Assembly (NCBI GenBank): GCA_031274665.1
Contig: JAISPV010000136.1
Span: forward strand, 1 to 18,381
DNA from: Candidatus Methanoplasma sp.
GTDB taxonomy: Archaea; Thermoplasmatota; Thermoplasmata; Methanomassiliicoccales; Methanomethylophilaceae
Length of the DNA stretch: 18,381 nt
Direction of reading: 5' to 3'
The notes under the pieces are model-generated. The model saw only the letters and a program-made list of their open reading frames with translations. It ran no database searches and had not been told where the DNA came from. A program made the translations under genes and the position numbers. This document shows positions 6,422-13,470 of the stretch, one piece after another; positions within the stretch are counted from its first letter, which is position 1, and the number at the start of each line of letters is the position of its first letter.

Positions 6422-7041
6422 GTGTACCTGCCCCTGTTCTTTATCTCTTCCACCTTGCGGAGCAGTTCATTCGGCTCTTTTTTTACCGCGAGGTATGAGT
6501 TCATCAGCGCTGAGAAAGCCTCAGTGAGGTCCGGATGGGCGGAAGCGAACGCTCTTTCCAAAAGATGCACGTCCACCCCCATATCCTCAAGTTCGGCCTT
6601 CGTCCTCCCCATCGAGAGGTCTATAAGGCATATTTTCCCATCATCGGTCAGTATCATGTTGGATGTGGTAAGGTCTCCGTGGCATATTCCCGAGTTATGG
6701 AGGTCCGCGACCGCATTTCCGATCATCATGCAGACATCCGCCGCCGAACCGGGCTCCCTGTCCAGCTTTTCTTTGACCTTTATTCCTTTGACCTTCTCCA
6801 TCGTTATCGAGAACTCCTTCAGATCAACATCGTACACGACGGGGGTCCTCACGCCGGCCTTTCTGGCCTCTTTCATGAGCCTCGCCTCGTTCCGTGTCCT
6901 GTAGGAGCGGAGCTCGTCGTCAAGCTCAGCGGCCCTGTATCTCTTCGGAGACCGCATCTTGATCAGAGCATCCCTTCCAAGGAAGCGCGAGTCGAATATC
7001 TCCGCCTCTGCCCCTTTGGCTATCGGTATGGGGTCGGTCAT
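6418..7041 (-). CDS. bud32: Kae1-associated serine/threonine kinase Bud32, 207 aa
   Basis: Small atypical protein kinase/ATPase of the KEOPS complex, which makes the t6A modification on ANN-decoding tRNAs. It works with Kae1, Cgi121 and Pcc1, none of which is visible here. Motifs: glycine-rich GAEAEIF (10-16), Lys28 in LIKMR, catalytic loop HGDLTTSNMI with Asp123 and Asn128, and metal-binding Asp141 in LIDLSMG. This matches the minimal Bud32 fold. It is a stand-alone protein rather than the Kae1-Bud32 fusion found in many euryarchaea. I prefer the ATG at 7041, which has a TATA-like element ~28 bases upstream, over an in-frame GTG at 7062 that would add seven residues. Downstream rdgB overlaps by four bases. 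Confidence 0.92.
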   Translation of the reverse strand: MTDPIPIAKGAEAEIFDSRFLGRDALIKMRSPKRYRAAELDDELRSYRTRNEARLMKEARKAGVRTPVVYDVDLKEFSITMEKVKGIKVKEKLDREPGSAADVCMMIGNAVADLHNSGICHGDLTTSNMILTDDGKICLIDLSMGRTKAELEDMGVDVHLLERAFASAHPDLTEAFSALMNSYLAVKKEPNELLRKVEEIKNRGRYT

Positions 7042-7063
7042 GGAAGTCAATCGCAATCCCACG

Positions 7064-7073
7064 TAAATAAATA
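7064..7073. promoter_or_regulatory. Shared bidirectional TATA element
   Basis: TAAATAAATA lies almost exactly midway between the divergent starts at 7041 (bud32) and 7096 (TIGR00266 gene), about 27-28 bases from each. Neither start has a clear Shine-Dalgarno, so one AT-rich element may serve two leaderless transcripts. Confidence 0.45.
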
Positions 7074-7095
7074 GCCATGGAATGATATTGATAAC

Positions 7096-7776
7096 ATGAG
7101 ATACACAATCACGGGCGACAATCTGCAGTTCGTGAACATACAGTTAGAGGCGAACGAGGTCTTCCAATCTGTTGCAGGGGGCATGGCATACATGACCGGC
7201 AACATGGTCATGGAGGCAAGGATGCAGGGAGGATTACTGAAGGGACTGGGAAGATCGCTATCAGGCGCATCTCTTTTCTTGGTGGAGTACAAGTCCAAAG
7301 GCGGTACGGGGATCGTAGGGCTGGGAGGGTCCGTGCCCGGCAAGATAGTGGACCTCGATATCGGCAAAGGGAAGTGGATAGTCCAGAAGACCGGATATCT
7401 CGGGTCGCAGGAGACAGTGGAGCTCAAAATGACATTCCAGAAGAAATTGGGGAGCATCTTCTTCGGAGGAGAGGGCCTCGTGCTTCAGGAACTGAGCGGG
7501 ACTGGCATTGCTTTCGTTGCAGCATGCGGGGATTTCAATATCGTTGAACTAAAACCAGGAGAACAGTACAAAGTGGCTACGGCGAAGGCCGTCGCCTGGC
7601 AGGAGACCGTTACCTATGACATTTCGGCGGTAGGCGGGATCAAGACCGCACTGTTCGGAGGGGAAGGACTGTTCGTCACGACCCTGACGGGGCCCGGAAA
7701 GATAATAATACAGTCCATGACGCTCTCCGAACTGGCGTTCGCATTGATACCCTACCTTCCGTCCGGCGGAAGATGA
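7096..7776 (+). CDS. TIGR00266 / AIM24-like family protein, 226 aa
   Basis: Beta-rich protein of the TIGR00266 (DUF124, AIM24-like) family, whose biochemical role is not established; eukaryotic AIM24 is mitochondrial. The sequence is an internally repeated, glycine-rich beta-prism: QLEANEVFQSVAGGMAYMTG near the N-terminus, then TGYLGSQETVEL, FFGGEGLVLQELSGTGIAFVAACG (about 120-143), and near the C-terminus FGGEGLFVTTLTGPGKIIIQSM (about 194-215). The two FGGEG repeats are characteristic. No signal peptide or membrane helix. Full length. The ATG lacks a Shine-Dalgarno and is ~28 bases from the shared TATA element. Ten bases after its stop begins a small membrane protein, so the two are likely co-transcribed and may act together at the membrane; that link is inference. 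Confidence 0.88.
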   Translation: MRYTITGDNLQFVNIQLEANEVFQSVAGGMAYMTGNMVMEARMQGGLLKGLGRSLSGASLFLVEYKSKGGTGIVGLGGSVPGKIVDLDIGKGKWIVQKTGYLGSQETVELKMTFQKKLGSIFFGGEGLVLQELSGTGIAFVAACGDFNIVELKPGEQYKVATAKAVAWQETVTYDISAVGGIKTALFGGEGLFVTTLTGPGKIIIQSMTLSELAFALIPYLPSGGR

Positions 7777-7786
7777 GGCGGATCAT

Positions 7787-8104
7787 ATGGCAAATGCAGG
7801 AAATACGGGAAGGAACAGCACGCTCGGTCCGGCACTGATGCTGGTGCTATTGGTCGCCGCGATCGCGGCCATCGCGGTCTATGTCGCTCTCAACCCATGG
7901 ATACTGGAGAACATCTTGTATATCGTATTCATTGCGGCGTTAGCGTTTGTGGTGATAGTGGGTGTGATCTATGCCGCAATGGTGATCTTGGCGGTCCCAT
8001 ATTATGCGGCGAAGGGCGAGTCATATCAGACGGACGCCTCGTACGATCTCGATGACGTCAAACCGGTCAAAGAGAAAGACTCCGAGAAGACGGGACCGCG
8101 GTGA
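7787..8104 (+). CDS. Small two-helix membrane protein, 105 aa
   Basis: Hypothetical integral membrane protein. Residues 1-13 are polar (MANAGNTGRNSTL), helix 1 spans ~14-35, helix 2 spans ~43-70, and the C-terminal ~35 residues are charged and rich in Asp, Lys and Glu (DVKPVKEKDSEKTGPR), so they are probably cytoplasmic. No enzymatic motif. A GAGG ribosome site lies about ten bases before the ATG, and the gene starts ten bases after the TIGR00266 gene, suggesting one operon. It might anchor or partner that protein, but I do not recognise a named family. The stop is followed by a foldable convergent gap. Confidence 0.75.
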   Translation: MANAGNTGRNSTLGPALMLVLLVAAIAAIAVYVALNPWILENILYIVFIAALAFVVIVGVIYAAMVILAVPYYAAKGESYQTDASYDLDDVKPVKEKDSEKTGPR

Positions 8105-8121
8105 AAAGTGCAGTAATTACA

Positions 8122-8220
8122 CCCCGCGGATCGTAAGGCGGGAGCTCTTCTGCAGACGCGTATATGAGCGGGAAGCGTCTGGCATTGTCCCCTTCGGCGG
8201 GCACAGGAACGACCCAGACG
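8122..8220. other. Structured convergent gap with alternative hairpins
   Basis: Between two convergent genes. CCCGC (8123-8127) pairs with GCGGG (8138-8142). CGTCTGG (8176-8182) pairs with CCAGACG (8214-8220) and encloses TGTCCCC-TTCG-GCGGGCA (8186-8203), a UUCG-capped stem with one mismatch. Alternatively GCGTCT (8175-8180) pairs with AGACGC (8154-8159). The stems may be a shared terminator or a small RNA. No clear T-run follows on either strand. Confidence 0.35.
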
Positions 8221-8234
8221 AAGAATGATCCATT

Positions 8235-8891
8235 TCACCCGTGTTTTACTTTTTCCCAATAAGGGCACACTTTACGACATAAGAAACACCTTATGTCCAA
8301 TTTGCCGCCCACCATTTTGAAGTTGCTGCTGCATTCTTTCCGCCCGAATGAAACAGGGTCATCCAGTGCCTTTGTCGGACACATCTCGACACATATGTTA
8401 CAGTTGTTGCAAACTGTATATCGGGCCCTTTCATCCGGGGTCAGGTCCGCGTTGGTAAGGACGGCGCTGAACCAGAGAAGATTACCGTATTCGGGATTTG
8501 TAAGCAAATAATTCCTGCCGATGACGCCGAGACCTGCCAATTCGGCGGCATGTTTGAGAGATATTTTTTCGCTCACGCTTACTATTGTTACTGCGTCATA
8601 TCCTTTACTTTTTATCTGTTTCGTCACTTCTTTTGCAATATCGTTCATTCTTCTCAGCGCTTCATTACGTATCTCCGTATATTCGACCGAATTTTTTAGC
8701 AAGGCATCCTGCCGGAACGGAATGCCGAGAACGACCACGGAGAGACAACTTTCCAGTACGTCGGAAGGCCTCTTTCCCCCAGGTGCTGAACCGAAATCCT
8801 TGGAAGAGGCTATACCGACCACCGCGGCTCCTGCTTCAATTCCAAGTTCTTTTACCATTTCACTGTTTATTTCGGCCGCAATTTTACCCAT
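8235..8891 (-). CDS. QueG-like double 4Fe-4S protein, 218 aa
   Basis: Iron-sulfur protein related to the ferredoxin half of epoxyqueuosine reductase (QueG) and similar cobalamin-linked reductases. After an N-terminal alpha/beta region comes the family hallmark AGLGVIGRNYLLTNPEYG (residues 119-136). Next is a bacterial-ferredoxin-type pair: C161-x2-C164-x2-C167-x3-C171-P, then C187 and C202-x2-C205-x3-C209-P, enough for two [4Fe-4S] clusters. At 218 aa it is much shorter than QueG and lacks the C-terminal HEAT repeats, so queuosine synthesis is unlikely. Archaeal short homologues are uncharacterised; a role in reductive activation or electron transfer is inference. Monocistronic, with TTTATTAACG ~25 bases upstream as a likely TATA box and no Shine-Dalgarno. 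The 250 nt upstream to radB hold only promoter-like AT-rich sequence. Confidence 0.8.
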   Translation of the reverse strand: MGKIAAEINSEMVKELGIEAGAAVVGIASSKDFGSAPGGKRPSDVLESCLSVVVLGIPFRQDALLKNSVEYTEIRNEALRRMNDIAKEVTKQIKSKGYDAVTIVSVSEKISLKHAAELAGLGVIGRNYLLTNPEYGNLLWFSAVLTNADLTPDERARYTVCNNCNICVEMCPTKALDDPVSFGRKECSSNFKMVGGKLDIRCFLCRKVCPYWEKVKHG

Positions 8892-9141
8892 TTATTCATC
8901 AATATGTAGTTTCGTTAATAAATCACTTTCAATTGCGGTTTTCCGCCATACCTTTACCGCTCGCCGCAGATCCCCGGGCAGCTTTGTGCATGCAGAAAAG
9001 TAAAAAATCCTCCTCTGTCCGATCAGCTGCAGGAAAAAACCGATCTTTCAGTTTGTTGTTGTGACCCACCCGGCACTTGCTGTTCTCGGACGGCCGAACT
9101 CAGCCCAAACAGTTTATCAATCCCTTTAACTCTTTACTGTC

Positions 9142-9804
9142 GTGAATCGCATACCCACGGGATGCAGGGCCTTCGACGATCTTCTCGGAGGGGGGATAGA
9201 AAGAGGAAGCATCACGCTCCTTTACGGTGAAGCTGGCTCAGGCAAGTCTAATGTTTGTCTGCAAACTGCCCGCAATGTCATCAGGAACGGGGAGAGGGCG
9301 GCGTACATAGATTCCGAGGGGCTCTCCTATGACAGGGTGAACCAGATATTCGGGAACGGGGAGAACGCGAACGCCAAGAGCCTTCTTGTGTCGCAGGTCC
9401 ACAGTTTCGAGGAACAGTCCGACCGCGTGGACAAGACGGTCAACCTTGCCGATAAGGGGGTGATAGATCTTGCCATCGTAGATTCCATCAACATGTTCTA
9501 CAGGCTCAATCACGACGATATGAAGGCCAGGACCGACTTTGTCAGGCAGATCGAAGCGCTTTTGGGAATGGCGAGGAAATACGATGTCGCCGTTCTGCTG
9601 ACGTCGCAGGTCTACTCGAACATAACGACGGGAGGGATAGAGTTCTTAGGGGGGCATGCGCTCAGCCACAATTCCAAGACCATCCTCAGGCTGGACAAGA
9701 AAGGCAACAGCGTCCGGACCGCCGTGATAATAAAACACCGCAGCCTGCCGGAAGGCAGGGCTGCCAATTACAGAATAACCGCGGCCGGCATAGAGGATCT
9801 GTGA
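9142..9804 (+). CDS. radB: DNA repair/recombination paralogue RadB, 220 aa
   Basis: Archaeal RecA-family paralogue that assists the RadA recombinase and interacts with DNA repair partners such as Hjc and DNA polymerase D in some species. The compact ATPase core starts straight away with RIPTGCRAFDDLLGGGIERG (3-22), Walker A GEAGSGKS (29-36), YIDSEG (55-60), Walker B IDLAIVDS (108-115) and LLTSQVY. It ends without the helix-hairpin-helix N-terminal domain of RadA, which together with its length separates RadB from RadA. The start is a GTG; no internal start preserves the conserved N-terminus. Its stop abuts the end of idsA on the opposite strand with no spacer, so the two transcripts must overlap. 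Confidence 0.92.
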   Translation: MNRIPTGCRAFDDLLGGGIERGSITLLYGEAGSGKSNVCLQTARNVIRNGERAAYIDSEGLSYDRVNQIFGNGENANAKSLLVSQVHSFEEQSDRVDKTVNLADKGVIDLAIVDSINMFYRLNHDDMKARTDFVRQIEALLGMARKYDVAVLLTSQVYSNITTGGIEFLGGHALSHNSKTILRLDKKGNSVRTAVIIKHRSLPEGRAANYRITAAGIEDL

Positions 9805-10806
9805 TCAGACCTCTCTGTCGATCGCATATCTCGCGAGGGCGATCATGAATTCTTTATATTCACTCGGAGCGAGGACATCAAGTTTGGATATCGCCTCGTC
9901 CACCTTCTTCTGTGCCAATTGTCTTCCGTAGGTTATGCTCCCCGCACTCTCCATGATAGATCTGGCTCTTGCGGTCTGTTCTTCTGTGGCCTTCATGTTC
10001 CCGAGGATGCCTTTGAACTCCTCAAGCACTTTGGGGTCCTTGATGTTCCTCATGGCATGCGTCACCATCACCGTGCATTTTCCCTTTCGGATATCGTTGC
10101 CGACGGATTTACCGGTCTTCGAAGGGTCCCCCGCGATACCCAGATAATCATCGAATATCTGGAACCCAAGGCCTAGGGCCATCGCATATTCGTGAAGGGC
10201 CGTGACGATCTTTTCGCCGGCGCCGCCGACCAATGCGCCGCCCGCCGCAGCCGCGGCAAATAGGACGCTGGTCTTCAGTCTTATCGTTTCTATGTAGGCT
10301 TCTTCGGAAACGATCTTCCCCTCATTGTTGATGTCCATCTGCTGTCCGCGGGCAAGGTCCCAGACGGCCTGGCTGACATATCTCAGGACCTCTTTCATGT
10401 TCCTGTCCGGAACATCGAGTTCGGCGATCAGCTGGAATGCCTTTGCGAACAGAGCATCGCCCGCGAGTATCGCCGTCGGCACATCGTACGCGATGTGGAT
10501 CGTGGTCATGCCCCTTCTCTTCTCATCGCCGTCCATGAAGTCGTCGTGGATCAAAGTGAAGTTGTGTATGTACTCCACGGCTACGGCCAGCGGCACCGCT
10601 TTCGATACATCCCCTCCCACCGCGCCTGCCGCGGCAAGGACCATCGCAGGGCGCATTCTCTTTCCTCCGGCGTAAGGATACTGCCTGCTTGCCGCTATTA
10701 GGTTTGCCGGTTCCTCATCGCCGATGTATTGCCTTATGGGGCCGTCCAACTCTTTGGAGGTCTTTATAAGATACTCTTTTGCGTCTATAACAATCCCTCT
10801 AACCAT
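9805..10806 (-). CDS. idsA: Polyprenyl (geranylgeranyl) diphosphate synthase, 333 aa
   Basis: Trans-prenyltransferase that condenses IPP onto allylic diphosphates to give the C20 (possibly also C15) chain for archaeal ether lipids. Motifs: GGKRMRP (47-53), first Asp-rich motif DDFMD (88-92), KTSVLF (178-183) and second motif FDDYLG (218-223) with GNDIRKGK after it. Phe83, five residues before the first Asp-rich motif, is aromatic, as in archaeal type I GGPP synthases where that position limits chain length; hence C20 is favoured. Full length. It starts 22 bases inside the end of fni, so translation is coupled in the ipk-fni-idsA operon. Confidence 0.92.
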   Translation of the reverse strand: MVRGIVIDAKEYLIKTSKELDGPIRQYIGDEEPANLIAASRQYPYAGGKRMRPAMVLAAAGAVGGDVSKAVPLAVAVEYIHNFTLIHDDFMDGDEKRRGMTTIHIAYDVPTAILAGDALFAKAFQLIAELDVPDRNMKEVLRYVSQAVWDLARGQQMDINNEGKIVSEEAYIETIRLKTSVLFAAAAAGGALVGGAGEKIVTALHEYAMALGLGFQIFDDYLGIAGDPSKTGKSVGNDIRKGKCTVMVTHAMRNIKDPKVLEEFKGILGNMKATEEQTARARSIMESAGSITYGRQLAQKKVDEAISKLDVLAPSEYKEFMIALARYAIDREV

Positions 10807-11840
10807 TGTTTCGTCTCTCCGAGCACGATATATCTTGCGCCGGAAAGTTCCTTAATGTTTGCTGAGCCCGTGAGCAGCATAGCCGCTCTCAGTTCTTCTC
10901 TGATCAAAGTAAGTTTTTCTATCACGTCATCGGACGATCCGGTCGCCTCCCGCAGGACCGCACGCGCCGCACCCGCACAGCATGCGCCCATCGCGATCGA
11001 TGAGGCGACGTGGATACCGTCAAGTATCCCTCCGGACGCGATGATCGGGAGGCCGTTCCTTGCCTCGATCAGGGACACCGGAGCGGGTATCCCCCAGTCG
11101 AAGAACGATGCGCCCATGTTCGTCCGTATCATATCATTGCCTGCCATCGCCCTGTACATCTCGACGGCAGAGAAGCTCGTGCCCCCCATGCCGGCTATGT
11201 CCATCCCCAGTATGCCGGTGCCCTTCAGCTTGGATGCCACCTCTTTCGATATCCCCGCCCCCGTCTCTTTCACTATTATCGGATATTCTCTCGCGAGGCC
11301 TCTGATCGCGTCAAAACAGCCTTTTGCGTTCGTATCCCCTTCAGGCTGGATGGCCTCCTGCAGGAAGTTTAGGTGTACTGCCATCACGTCCGCGCCGATA
11401 AGGTCCCTGGCCCGGCCTATGTCCTCCGGCGAGAATCTATCCATGCTTCGCTGGGGCACCAGCTGAGGCGCCCCGACATTCCCTATCACAAGAGGGATGT
11501 CGTATTCTTTTATGACGGAATAGCTGTCCGGATCGATGCCTGCGATACCGGCCCTTTCGCTTCCGATGCCCATCCCGATCCTGAGTTCGGAACATGCGAT
11601 CGCTATGTTCTCGTTGATCTTCTTTGCACCCTGGAACCCACCTGTGACGGCCGTGACGATGAATGGGAGGTCCAGCTTTTTTCCGAGCACTTCCGCGGAC
11701 AGATCGATCTCGTCCGCATTTACTTCGGGAAGGGCGTTATGTATCAATCTGACATCATCCCAGTAGCAATATCCCGGGTCGATCCTTTCGTTAAGGCATA
11801 TCTCGATGTGATCCGCTTTTCTTTCTTTGATGGGGGTCAT
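10785..11840 (-). CDS. fni: Type 2 isopentenyl-diphosphate isomerase, 351 aa
   Basis: FMN- and NADPH-dependent enzyme interconverting IPP and DMAPP, with a TIM-barrel fold. Motifs in order (numbered from the ATG at 11840): ERKADHIEI at the N-terminus, VTGGF (65-69), GIGSERAG (92-99), VHLNFLQEAIQPEGDTN (155-171), VKETGAGIS (190-198), MDIAGMGGTSF (213-223) and ASGGI near the end. I choose the ATG at 11840, which forms an ATGA overlap with the ipk stop; an upstream in-frame ATG at 11933 would add 31 unconserved residues. The stop is TAG, the only one among the clear genes here, and a TAA follows six codons later. It sits in the isoprenoid operon between ipk and idsA. Confidence 0.93.
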   Translation of the reverse strand: MTPIKERKADHIEICLNERIDPGYCYWDDVRLIHNALPEVNADEIDLSAEVLGKKLDLPFIVTAVTGGFQGAKKINENIAIACSELRIGMGIGSERAGIAGIDPDSYSVIKEYDIPLVIGNVGAPQLVPQRSMDRFSPEDIGRARDLIGADVMAVHLNFLQEAIQPEGDTNAKGCFDAIRGLAREYPIIVKETGAGISKEVASKLKGTGILGMDIAGMGGTSFSAVEMYRAMAGNDMIRTNMGASFFDWGIPAPVSLIEARNGLPIIASGGILDGIHVASSIAMGACCAGAARAVLREATGSSDDVIEKLTLIREELRAAMLLTGSANIKELSGARYIVLGETKQWLEGLL

Positions 11841-12616
11841 CGCAGCCCTCCTTTGGCTGTGGTGGAGATGACTTTCTCCCCCTTTAATAGTGAGTACAGT
11901 CTCCCGGGGACCGAACCGTTGACAAGCACGCATTCTCTTTCGGGGGCGGTCATTCTGAGCATCGCTTCCATCTTGGCCCGCACCCCGCCGGTAACGTCAT
12001 CGACGCTGCCGCCGCCGGAGACCCTTTCGAGAAGTTCGGAGGTCACTTCGGCCAGCAGCTTCGAGCCGGGGTTTGTCTTAGGGTCCTTTTCGTACAGCCC
12101 GTCCACATCCGATACGAAGACTGCCTTATTCGGACCGTAAAGGCCGCAGAGGGCCTCCATTAGCTGGTCCCCCGAGCATATCCCGAATACTTTGCTGCGG
12201 TCGAAGACCGCGTCCCCGAACATCACAGGCATGATCCCCAGACGGGAGGCCGAAAGAACGATTTCGGGGCGATCGAGTATGAGTTTTCCTTCATCTATTA
12301 TGAAACAGGACCCCGGAGGCACCGAGATCGCCGGTATGCCGGCGTTCAGCAGTTCGTCGATGACCATGAGGTTCAGCTCCCGCATATCATGTTGCACCCT
12401 TGCAACGGCAGGCACCTGTTCGGGGCCCGTAAATCCGTCCTGCAGGGAATATTCCTTGGCAAGGACGTGTCCGAAGGAGCCGCCCCCGTGGACAATGATC
12501 ACGTCCTCTCCCGAGTCCTTGATCTCTTTGCAGAGTCTGCTTACAACATCTCGATTGAAGGTCCTGTACTGGGTCTTGTCAGTGATAACGCTTCCGCCCA
12601 GTTTGATCAATATCAT
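11837..12616 (-). CDS. ipk: Isopentenyl phosphate kinase, 259 aa
   Basis: Amino-acid-kinase-fold enzyme that phosphorylates isopentenyl phosphate to IPP, the last step of the archaeal alternative mevalonate pathways. Motifs: MILIKLGGSVITDK (1-14), VHGGGSFGH (42-50) with catalytic His50 typical of IPK, ISVPPGSCF in the middle, GDQLMEAL, VFVSDVDGLY and DVTGGVRAKMEAML near the C-terminus. The conserved His and the neighbours fni and idsA separate it from glutamate-5- and aspartate kinases. Length is typical. It is the first gene of ipk-fni-idsA. A TATA-like ACTATTAAAG lies ~24 bases before the ATG, just below the 3' end of the 5S rRNA gene, and there is no Shine-Dalgarno. Confidence 0.92.
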   Translation of the reverse strand: MILIKLGGSVITDKTQYRTFNRDVVSRLCKEIKDSGEDVIIVHGGGSFGHVLAKEYSLQDGFTGPEQVPAVARVQHDMRELNLMVIDELLNAGIPAISVPPGSCFIIDEGKLILDRPEIVLSASRLGIMPVMFGDAVFDRSKVFGICSGDQLMEALCGLYGPNKAVFVSDVDGLYEKDPKTNPGSKLLAEVTSELLERVSGGGSVDDVTGGVRAKMEAMLRMTAPERECVLVNGSVPGRLYSLLKGEKVISTTAKGGLR

Positions 12617-12667
12617 TGCAGAAAGATGGCAATGGGTGCTTTAATAGTTATCATGTCATTTATTGGG

Positions 12668-12672
12668 AAAAA
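12668..12672 (-). terminator. T-run terminator of 5S rRNA
   Basis: On the minus strand TTTTTCCC follows the 3' end of the 5S gene directly. Short T-runs end transcripts in archaea. The ipk promoter begins within the next ~30 bases. Confidence 0.5.
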
Positions 12673-12673
12673 G

Positions 12674-12799
12674 TGGTTGACAGCGTGTCGATGTTCCCGT
12701 ATGCTTGCGCAATACAGTACAGACAGATACGCGGGCGGACTTTACTGCCGGGTTCGAGATGGGACCGGGTGTTTCCCCGCCGCTATGGCCGTCAGACCG
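12674..12799 (-). rRNA. rrf: 5S ribosomal RNA, isolated from other rRNA genes
   Basis: The minus strand has the 5S hallmarks: CGGCCATAGCG near the 5' end, then GGGGAAACACCCGGTCCCAT, CTCGAACCCGGCAGTAAAG and a 3' half with ATACGGGAACATCG. Terminal helix I forms between GGT-C-TGACGGC at the 5' end and GCTGTCAACC at the 3' end, with one bulged C and a G-U pair, which sets the ends to within a base or two (about 126 nt). No 16S or 23S gene is near. Thermoplasmata are known for unlinked rRNA genes, so a solitary 5S with its own promoter fits. Confidence 0.93.
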
Positions 12800-12820
12800 A
12801 ATCCTGCGATTACTACTAAC

Positions 12821-12829
12821 TATATTAAA
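12821..12829 (-). promoter_or_regulatory. TATA box for 5S rRNA
   Basis: TTTAATATA on the minus strand is centred ~26 bases before the 5S 5' end at ~12799, the right distance for an archaeal TATA box. It sits between hypC and the 5S gene. Confidence 0.6.
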
Positions 12830-12849
12830 CTATCCGGAGCTTTTCGGTC

Positions 12850-13080
12850 TTATTGAAGGGACGCGTGCTCGCTTTCCAAGACCTCGTTCCACAGCTTCAG
12901 CGTCTTTCGGGCCTCTTCCTCATCCATTATCTCGATCGCGAACCCTGCATGTATTACCGCCCAGTCCCCGATCTTCGCCTCGACCATGGTCATGTTGGCT
13001 TTCCGTATCACACCGCCGAAGTCGACTTCCCCGACGTCCCCTTCGATCCTGATTATCCTGCCGGGAACTGCCAGACACAT
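12850..13080 (-). CDS. hypC: Hydrogenase maturation chaperone HypC/HybG, 76 aa
   Basis: Small chaperone that binds HypD and the hydrogenase large-subunit precursor while the Fe(CN)2CO group is assembled for [NiFe] hydrogenases. It starts with the invariant MCLAVPG (Cys2 is the iron/partner ligand after Met removal), continues as an OB-like beta barrel (GEVDFGGVIRKANMTMV) and has DWAVIHAGFAIEIMDEEEA (39-57), the conserved His44 segment and helix. Length is normal. It begins four bases after the NAC stop, so it is the third gene of alaX-NAC-hypC. Other hyp genes and any hydrogenase are not in the window. The presence of hypC agrees with a hydrogen-dependent methanogen. Confidence 0.93.
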   Translation of the reverse strand: MCLAVPGRIIRIEGDVGEVDFGGVIRKANMTMVEAKIGDWAVIHAGFAIEIMDEEEARKTLKLWNEVLESEHASLQ

Positions 13081-13084
13081 GCTA

Positions 13085-13450
13085 TCAGCTCGTCATTATC
13101 TTGAGTATGGCTTCAGCGGGCTGCCCGTTCGTCTCTTCGAGCGCTTTGACGGCCCTCTCCTTGCTGCATCCGGTCTGCGACATCACCAGCTCTATGTCCC
13201 CTGCGGGGAACGATGCCGCCACTGCCGGACCCGCCGACCCGGGTGCTCTGATCTCCTCGTCTCCGGACACCTGATAACTGCGGCCTCCCTGCATGTCAAC
13301 GCATACCACTTCCGCGTTGGTAAGGACGATCTCCTTGTCCGTCGTTCTTATTATGACCTCTGTGACATTGTTGATGCTGGTCTGTTTGATGCCCATCTTC
13401 TTCATTGTCTGCTGCATTTGACGCTGATTGACGCCCCTCATTCCTGCCAT
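13085..13450 (-). CDS. nac: Archaeal nascent polypeptide-associated complex protein, 121 aa
   Basis: Homodimeric ribosome-associated chaperone that contacts emerging chains near the tunnel exit. From the ATG at 13450: N-terminal MAGMRGVNQRQMQQTMKKMGI, the NAC beta-barrel at ~20-62 (VTEVIIRTTDKEIVL ... VVCVDMQGGRSYQV), an acidic/proline linker, and a UBA domain at ~83-121 (DIELVMSQTGCSKERAVKAL ... EAILKIMT). Both domains are complete. A GTG at 13474 overlaps the alaX stop (GTGA) and would add eight residues (MKRHCGSN); I prefer 13450 because archaeal NACs normally begin just before the GMRG/NPRQM-type segment. Co-transcribed with alaX and hypC. Confidence 0.92.
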   Translation of the reverse strand: MAGMRGVNQRQMQQTMKKMGIKQTSINNVTEVIIRTTDKEIVLTNAEVVCVDMQGGRSYQVSGDEEIRAPGSAGPAVAASFPAGDIELVMSQTGCSKERAVKALEETNGQPAEAILKIMTS

Positions 13451-13470
13451 GTTGCTACCACAATGACGCT

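Noticed and set aside
8521-9064. Two plus-strand ORFs of ~160 aa
   Set aside because: They are antisense to the Fe-S protein gene and its promoter, with no conserved motif; they are composition shadows.
11841-11933. N-terminal extension of the type 2 isomerase to the upstream ATG
   Set aside because: The added 31 residues match nothing in the family, lie within ipk, and the ATGA overlap at 11837-11840 gives a normal start.
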